A model generated the notes under the pieces. The model had not been told where the DNA came from, ran no database searches, and was given only the letters and a program-made list of their open reading frames with translations. This document shows positions 6,437 to 9,389 of a stretch of DNA of 9,389 nucleotides, piece by piece; positions within the stretch are counted from its first letter, which is position 1, and every line of letters begins with the position of its first letter. Origin of the DNA: JBARRO01 sp049644265 (GTDB taxonomy: Bacteria; Bacteroidota; Ignavibacteria; UBA10030); the NCBI GenBank assembly GCA_049644265.1, contig JBARRO010000200.1, forward strand, positions 1 to 9,389. The letters are read 5' to 3'. The translations under genes and the position numbers were made by a program.

Positions 6437-7039
6437 TCATTTACGGCTCGTGTGGCGGAGCGCTCGTTTGATAAGCTCTTCGACGCTGAGCTCCGACCCC
6501 GGAGTTTCGGACAATGCCATTTGAATCGCCTTTTCTGCGGACGATCGCTGATAGCCGAGGGAAGTGAGAGCAAGAAGCGCTTCGCCCCGTACCGCATCTG
6601 ACCGACTTTCCGGAGCCGTGTTGGTCCCGAGTGTGATCTTGCCGACCTTGTCGCGAAGTTCTACGATGAGACGCTCTGCGGTTTTCTTTCCGACGTTGGG
6701 AATTGATGTGAGTGCAGAAACGTTTCCCGATGAAATATGTTCGTTCAACTGACTTGCAGAAATGCCGGACAGAATGCCCTGGGCGATCTTCGGGCCGATT
6801 CCTGAAACGGAGATCAGCAATTTGAATAAACTCCGCTCCTGCTCGGTGGCAAACCCGAAGAGCTGCATAGTATCTTCGCGAACATGAAGATAGGTGTAGA
6901 TGAAGGTTGGCGTGTTGACGTTGCCGAGCTTCTCAAATGTTGACAGGGGAATGCTCAACGCGTATCCGACCCCGTTGACGTCAAGAAGGATCTCGGTGGG
7001 GTTCTTGGCTTTCAGTAGTCCAGTGAGTGAGGCTATCAT
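6437..7039 (-). CDS. ruvA: Holliday junction-binding protein RuvA
   Basis: RuvA forms tetramers that hold the four-way junction open and recruit RuvB. The 200 residues have the normal three-part layout. An OB-fold N-domain (1-62) starts MIASLTGLL and ends with REDTMQLFGF, where E55 and D56 match the acidic pin. Two helix-hairpin-helix motifs follow, VSGIGPKIA (78-86) and IPNVGKKTAERL (113-124), and a flexible linker leads to a C-terminal RuvB-binding domain (about 148-200, with ALLALTSLGY). Its ATG overlaps the stop of ruvC in the four-base ATGA (7039-7036), so the two are translationally coupled. It needs no strong ribosome site of its own and none is visible. Confidence 0.98.
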   Translation of the reverse strand: MIASLTGLLKAKNPTEILLDVNGVGYALSIPLSTFEKLGNVNTPTFIYTYLHVREDTMQLFGFATEQERSLFKLLISVSGIGPKIAQGILSGISASQLNEHISSGNVSALTSIPNVGKKTAERLIVELRDKVGKITLGTNTAPESRSDAVRGEALLALTSLGYQRSSAEKAIQMALSETPGSELSVEELIKRALRHTSRK

Positions 7040-7611
7040 TTTGTTCGGATGATTCGTTCAGGATGAGCCTGCACAAACTTTCGCCAGTCTTTGTCCGCGC
7101 CTCCGCGAACGCTGCCGTTTATCCTGCGCTTTACCGTACTTTTGCCTCTTCGGTGATAATGACAGATGGCGACCGCAAGAGCGTCGGTAGCGTCGTAGAA
7201 TTTTGGGACTACGTCAAGGTCGAGAAGGCTCTTCACCATGTACTGAACCTGATTCTTCGTTGCCGACCCATTTCCCACAACAGCTTTTTTGACCTCGCGA
7301 GGGGAGTATTCGGTGGTCGGGATTTCCCGGTTGACCGCCGCGAGGATAGAAACTCCGCGGGCATGTCCGATTTTCAACGCAGATTGTGCGTTCTTTCCGT
7401 AAAAAGCCGTTTCGATCGCAAACTCATCCGGCTGAAAGCGGTCAATCACAGCTAAGAGGGTCTCATAGATCTGCTTGAGCCTGATCGGCATTGAGCGGGT
7501 CGATCGATTCTTGACCACATCGCACTCAAGCATCGAAAGCTTACCGTTCCGCACCTCAATGATGCCGTAACCTGTAATCAATGTGCCAGGATCAACACCG
7601 AGGATGATCAA
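7036..7611 (-). CDS. ruvC: Crossover junction endodeoxyribonuclease RuvC (TTG start)
   Basis: RuvC is the dimeric resolvase that cuts Holliday junctions symmetrically. The 191 residues carry the four acidic catalytic positions of the RNase H-like fold: D7 in ILGVDPGT, E67 in FAIETAF, and D140 and D143 in FYDATDALAVAICH. The GNGSATKNQVQ motif (113-123) is also typical. After residue 155 comes a basic tail. The start is TTG at 7611-7609. No other start exists upstream before the in-frame stop at 7642-7644, and the product begins exactly where RuvC should, so TTG is well supported. No Shine-Dalgarno sequence precedes it: the leader is CT-rich on the coding strand and consists of the 8-base repeat array, which comes within one base of the start codon. 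Low or repeat-modulated translation is possible. It overlaps ruvA by ATGA. Confidence 0.96.
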   Translation of the reverse strand: MIILGVDPGTLITGYGIIEVRNGKLSMLECDVVKNRSTRSMPIRLKQIYETLLAVIDRFQPDEFAIETAFYGKNAQSALKIGHARGVSILAAVNREIPTTEYSPREVKKAVVGNGSATKNQVQYMVKSLLDLDVVPKFYDATDALAVAICHYHRRGKSTVKRRINGSVRGGADKDWRKFVQAHPERIIRTK

Positions 7612-7612
7612 G

Positions 7613-7716
7613 GGAGTAGTTGAGTAGTGGAGTGGTAGAGTCTATGAGTCTATGAGTCTTTGAGTAGGTGAGTCTATGAGGAGTTGAGTAGTGGAGTCTA
7701 TGAGTCTGTAAGTAGA
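7613..7716. repeat. Tandem array of thirteen 8-base units abutting ruvC
   Basis: The 104 bases divide without gap or slip into thirteen degenerate octamers on the plus strand, of the form TGAGTCTA, with variants such as TGAGTAGT, GGAGTAGT, TGAGTCTT and TAAGTAGA. Exact TGAGTCTA units start at 7645 and 7669. The array fills the ruvC side of the yebC-ruvC gap and leaves one base between itself and the ruvC TTG. Confidence 0.9.
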
Positions 7717-7732
7717 AGCGGTCTTCGATTTT

Positions 7733-7772
7733 TTAGCTCATAGACTCACAGACTCATCGACTCATCGACCGC
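7733..7772. repeat. Five octamers in inverted orientation to the ruvC array
   Basis: TTAGCTCA, TAGACTCA, CAGACTCA, TCGACTCA and TCGACCGC follow a 16-base spacer (two unit lengths) and are reverse complements of the TGAGTCTA-type units. ATGAGTCTGT (7700-7709) pairs perfectly with ACAGACTCAT (7748-7757) around a 38-base loop. A competing stem, AGCGGTC (7717-7723) with GACCGCT (7767-7773), cannot form at the same time. No T-run follows on either strand, so this is not a standard terminator for yebC. Confidence 0.8.
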
Positions 7773-7778
7773 TCCTCC

Positions 7779-8531
7779 CTATCCCCCCATCAAGCTTGCC
7801 ATCACTTTATCGTCAATCTCGAAGTTTGCAAACACGTGCTGAACGTCGTCGTGTTCCTCGACCGCTTCCATGAGTTTCAGCACGAGCTCAGCATCCTTCC
7901 CCTCAACCTTTACTGCGTTATCGGCCACAAGCTGAATCTCTGCCAGATCAGTTTTGATTTTCTTTGATTCGAGACTCTTCTTGACAGCCTCAAACGACTC
8001 GGGAGGACAGACGATGGCATAGTGATCCTCTTCAGTCCTCATATCGTCTGCGCCAGCGTCGAGAATAACGCCAAGGAGATCATCTTCGGAGAAAGAACCT
8101 TTAGGAACCGTGATAATTCCCTTCTTATGAAATTGAAACGCCACCGATCCTGCCGTGGCGAGTTTCCCGTGATTCCGGTCCAGGATATGACGGATTTCCG
8201 AGACCGTGCGAGTTTTGTTATCCGTCACTGCTTCAATGATAAGTGCAACGCCGCCGGGCCCGTAAACCTCGTACGTAATATCTTCGTAGTTGACCCCCGG
8301 GAGCTCTCCCGTTCCCTTCATAATCGCCCGCTTGATGTTGTCGGCGGGCATGTTGTTGTCTTTGGCCTTCTCAATCGCCAGTCGGAGCCTGGGATTACCG
8401 TCCGGACTTCCTCCACCGATCTTTGCAGCGATCGTGATTTCCTTGATGATTTGAGTGAAGACTTTGCCGCGCCGGGTGTCGGTAACGGCCTTCTTTCTCT
8501 TGATTGTTGCCCATTTGCTATGGCCGGACAT
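7779..8531 (-). CDS. yebC: YebC/PmpR family protein
   Basis: The 250 residues are a full-length member of the TACO1/YebC/PmpR family. The N-terminus MSGHSKWATIKRKK is the family hallmark, followed by RGKVFTQIIKEI, NPRLRLAIEKAK and NMPADNIKRAI (together about 20-70), then GPGGVALIIE and TDNKTRTVSEIRHI, with a third domain rich in acidic residues ending DVQHVFANFEID. Members were long annotated as transcriptional regulators; bacterial and mitochondrial members are also linked to translation, helping ribosomes at difficult stretches such as polyproline. Which applies here cannot be told. It follows recJ by 40 bases and precedes ruvC, its commonest genomic neighbour. It has the best ribosome site in the window (AGGAG). 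The 167 bases between its stop and ruvC are mostly octamer repeats. Confidence 0.96.
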   Translation of the reverse strand: MSGHSKWATIKRKKAVTDTRRGKVFTQIIKEITIAAKIGGGSPDGNPRLRLAIEKAKDNNMPADNIKRAIMKGTGELPGVNYEDITYEVYGPGGVALIIEAVTDNKTRTVSEIRHILDRNHGKLATAGSVAFQFHKKGIITVPKGSFSEDDLLGVILDAGADDMRTEEDHYAIVCPPESFEAVKKSLESKKIKTDLAEIQLVADNAVKVEGKDAELVLKLMEAVEEHDDVQHVFANFEIDDKVMASLMGG

Positions 8532-8537
8532 GAGATG

Positions 8538-8542
8538 CTCCT
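8538..8542 (-). promoter_or_regulatory. Strong Shine-Dalgarno site of yebC
   Basis: The minus strand reads AGGAG, six bases, then the ATG at 8531-8529. It fixes the yebC start and shows that this organism uses Shine-Dalgarno sites, which makes their absence before ruvC and mpg more notable. Confidence 0.75.
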
Positions 8543-8571
8543 GGTGTCATTGAGTCGATGGCAATCCGTTT

Positions 8572-9389
8572 CTACTTTATGTCCCTGATTTTTAGCTGTG
8601 GTACAGTTTCTCCTCCGTAGTCACCCTCGTCGAGCGAAAAGGCAAGGCTCAGGTCCTTTCTGCCGGGCTGAACGCGGTCGATGAGGTTCCCGAGATTGAA
8701 TCCGATCGCGTCGACAACGTGGCTGTTGTTCCGGACTTTGAACTTCAGATGGTTCTTGCCAACAATGCGCGGAGAGCCCACGACCTCTATATCCCTGGTC
8801 GTAAAGACCGGACGCATGTTGTCGGGGCCAAAGGGGGCAAACTGACTGAGTATTCGGACAAATTTCGGATTCAGGTCGCTCACCCGGACCTCGGCATCAA
8901 TCTTGATTTCGGGAGTCAATAGCTCGTCGGTGAGCAATTCCCCCGCAACAGATTTGAACGCTTCCTTGAATTCTTCAAGCCGGTTGATTTCAACCGTTAA
9001 GCCCGCAGCGTATTTATGGCCTCCAAACTGGATGAGTTTGTTCTCGCATCGCTTCAATGCTTCGTAGATGTTGAATCCCGAGACGCTTCGTGCGGAGCCT
9101 TTGGCAACGCCATCGACCGTCGTCATCATAATCGTGGGGCGGTAGTACCGTTCGACAAGACGGGAAGCGACGATTCCGATAACGCCGGGGTGCCATGATT
9201 CCTGGTGCAAAATGATTGCATAACGGTCGTCGGTGTTGAGAGCCTGCTCGACGATCGACTGTGCCTGGAGAAAAGTTTCCTCGTCTATTCGCCGGCGCTG
9301 GATGTTTTCCTGTTCCAGGACGGTCGCGAGTTGAAGCGCCCGCTCGTATGAATCGCAGGTAAGCATCTCCACCGCGCGCGTTGCATCTC
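8572..9389 (-). CDS. recJ: Single-stranded-DNA exonuclease RecJ, C-terminal part (5' end beyond the window)
   Basis: RecJ degrades single-stranded DNA 5' to 3' in recombination, mismatch repair and base-excision repair. The frame runs off the right edge; the GTG at 9372 is internal, since the residues before it (DATRAVEML) continue the family's pattern. About 271 C-terminal residues, roughly half of a RecJ, are visible. The DHHA1 domain has WHPGVIGIVASRL (9195-9157), GSARS and FGGHKYAAGL (about 9027-8998), the conserved GGHxxAAG substrate-binding motif. The following OB-fold domain has FAPFGPDNMRPVF, the Bacteroidota-like form of the PFGxGNxxPvF motif, and ends PQLKIRDIK before TAG. The DHH catalytic motifs lie outside the window. 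It is upstream of yebC and probably leads the recJ-yebC-ruvCAB transcription unit. Confidence 0.95.
   Translation of the reverse strand, partial: DATRAVEMLTCDSYERALQLATVLEQENIQRRRIDEETFLQAQSIVEQALNTDDRYAIILHQESWHPGVIGIVASRLVERYYRPTIMMTTVDGVAKGSARSVSGFNIYEALKRCENKLIQFGGHKYAAGLTVEINRLEEFKEAFKSVAGELLTDELLTPEIKIDAEVRVSDLNPKFVRILSQFAPFGPDNMRPVFTTRDIEVVGSPRIVGKNHLKFKVRNNSHVVDAIGFNLGNLIDRVQPGRKDLSLAFSLDEGDYGGETVPQLKIRDIK

Noticed and set aside
6349..6597. N-terminal extension of RuvB by 83 residues
   Set aside because: It overlaps ruvA in another frame, shows no resemblance to RuvB, and the product from 6348 already has the normal RuvB N-terminus and length.
7613..7772. Terminator of yebC or a riboswitch before ruvC
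   Set aside because: Hairpins are possible but none is followed by a T-run on the minus strand, and the sequence is explained by degenerate octamers rather than a known aptamer fold.

Overview
The window carries ordinary bacterial chromosomal genes, probably from the Ignavibacteria/Chlorobi side of the Bacteroidetes-Chlorobi (FCB) supergroup. The main clue is the first gene, a fibronectin-III-rich secreted protein ending in a YPNPFNPSTTI-type C-terminal sorting domain, typical of type IX secretion cargo in that supergroup. The Bacteroidota-like form of the RecJ PFGPDNMRPVF motif agrees. The exact class is an inference.

Layout. Bases 1-1635 (+) hold the 3' part of the sorting-domain protein, followed by an inverted repeat and a rho-independent terminator. 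Facing it is a 3-methyladenine DNA glycosylase of the AAG/Mpg family (1746-2336, -). A gene-free stretch of about 300 bases (2337-2643) follows. It holds the unexplained 5' end of the glycosylase frame, a CAGATTACG-type repeat and a 112-base array of 7-base units. Next is a CoA-acylating aldehyde dehydrogenase (2644-4317, -) with a linker and C-terminal helix resembling a microcompartment encapsulation peptide. Its leader contains CACAGAGG repeats, and it is divergent from an RluA-type pseudouridine synthase (4517-5290, +). From 5299 to the right end everything is on the minus strand. In transcription order these are recJ (partial), yebC, ruvC, ruvA and ruvB, a recombination and repair cluster. 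RuvC, RuvA and RuvB together make the Holliday junction resolvasome, and RecJ is the 5'-3' single-strand exonuclease acting earlier in recombination. YebC is its usual genomic neighbour and probably acts in translation or regulation.

The most unusual feature is the repeat content between genes. Three unrelated short-period repeats (7-base, 8-base and CACAGAGG type) each lie directly 5' of a minus-strand gene. Two of those genes, mpg and ruvC, have only a TTG start and no Shine-Dalgarno sequence. For ruvC the 8-base array comes within one base of the start codon. For mpg the conserved N-terminal motif continues upstream of the only usable start and into repeat-like sequence. I found no RNA genes, insertion sequences, CRISPR array or defence genes, and no clear new multi-gene system.
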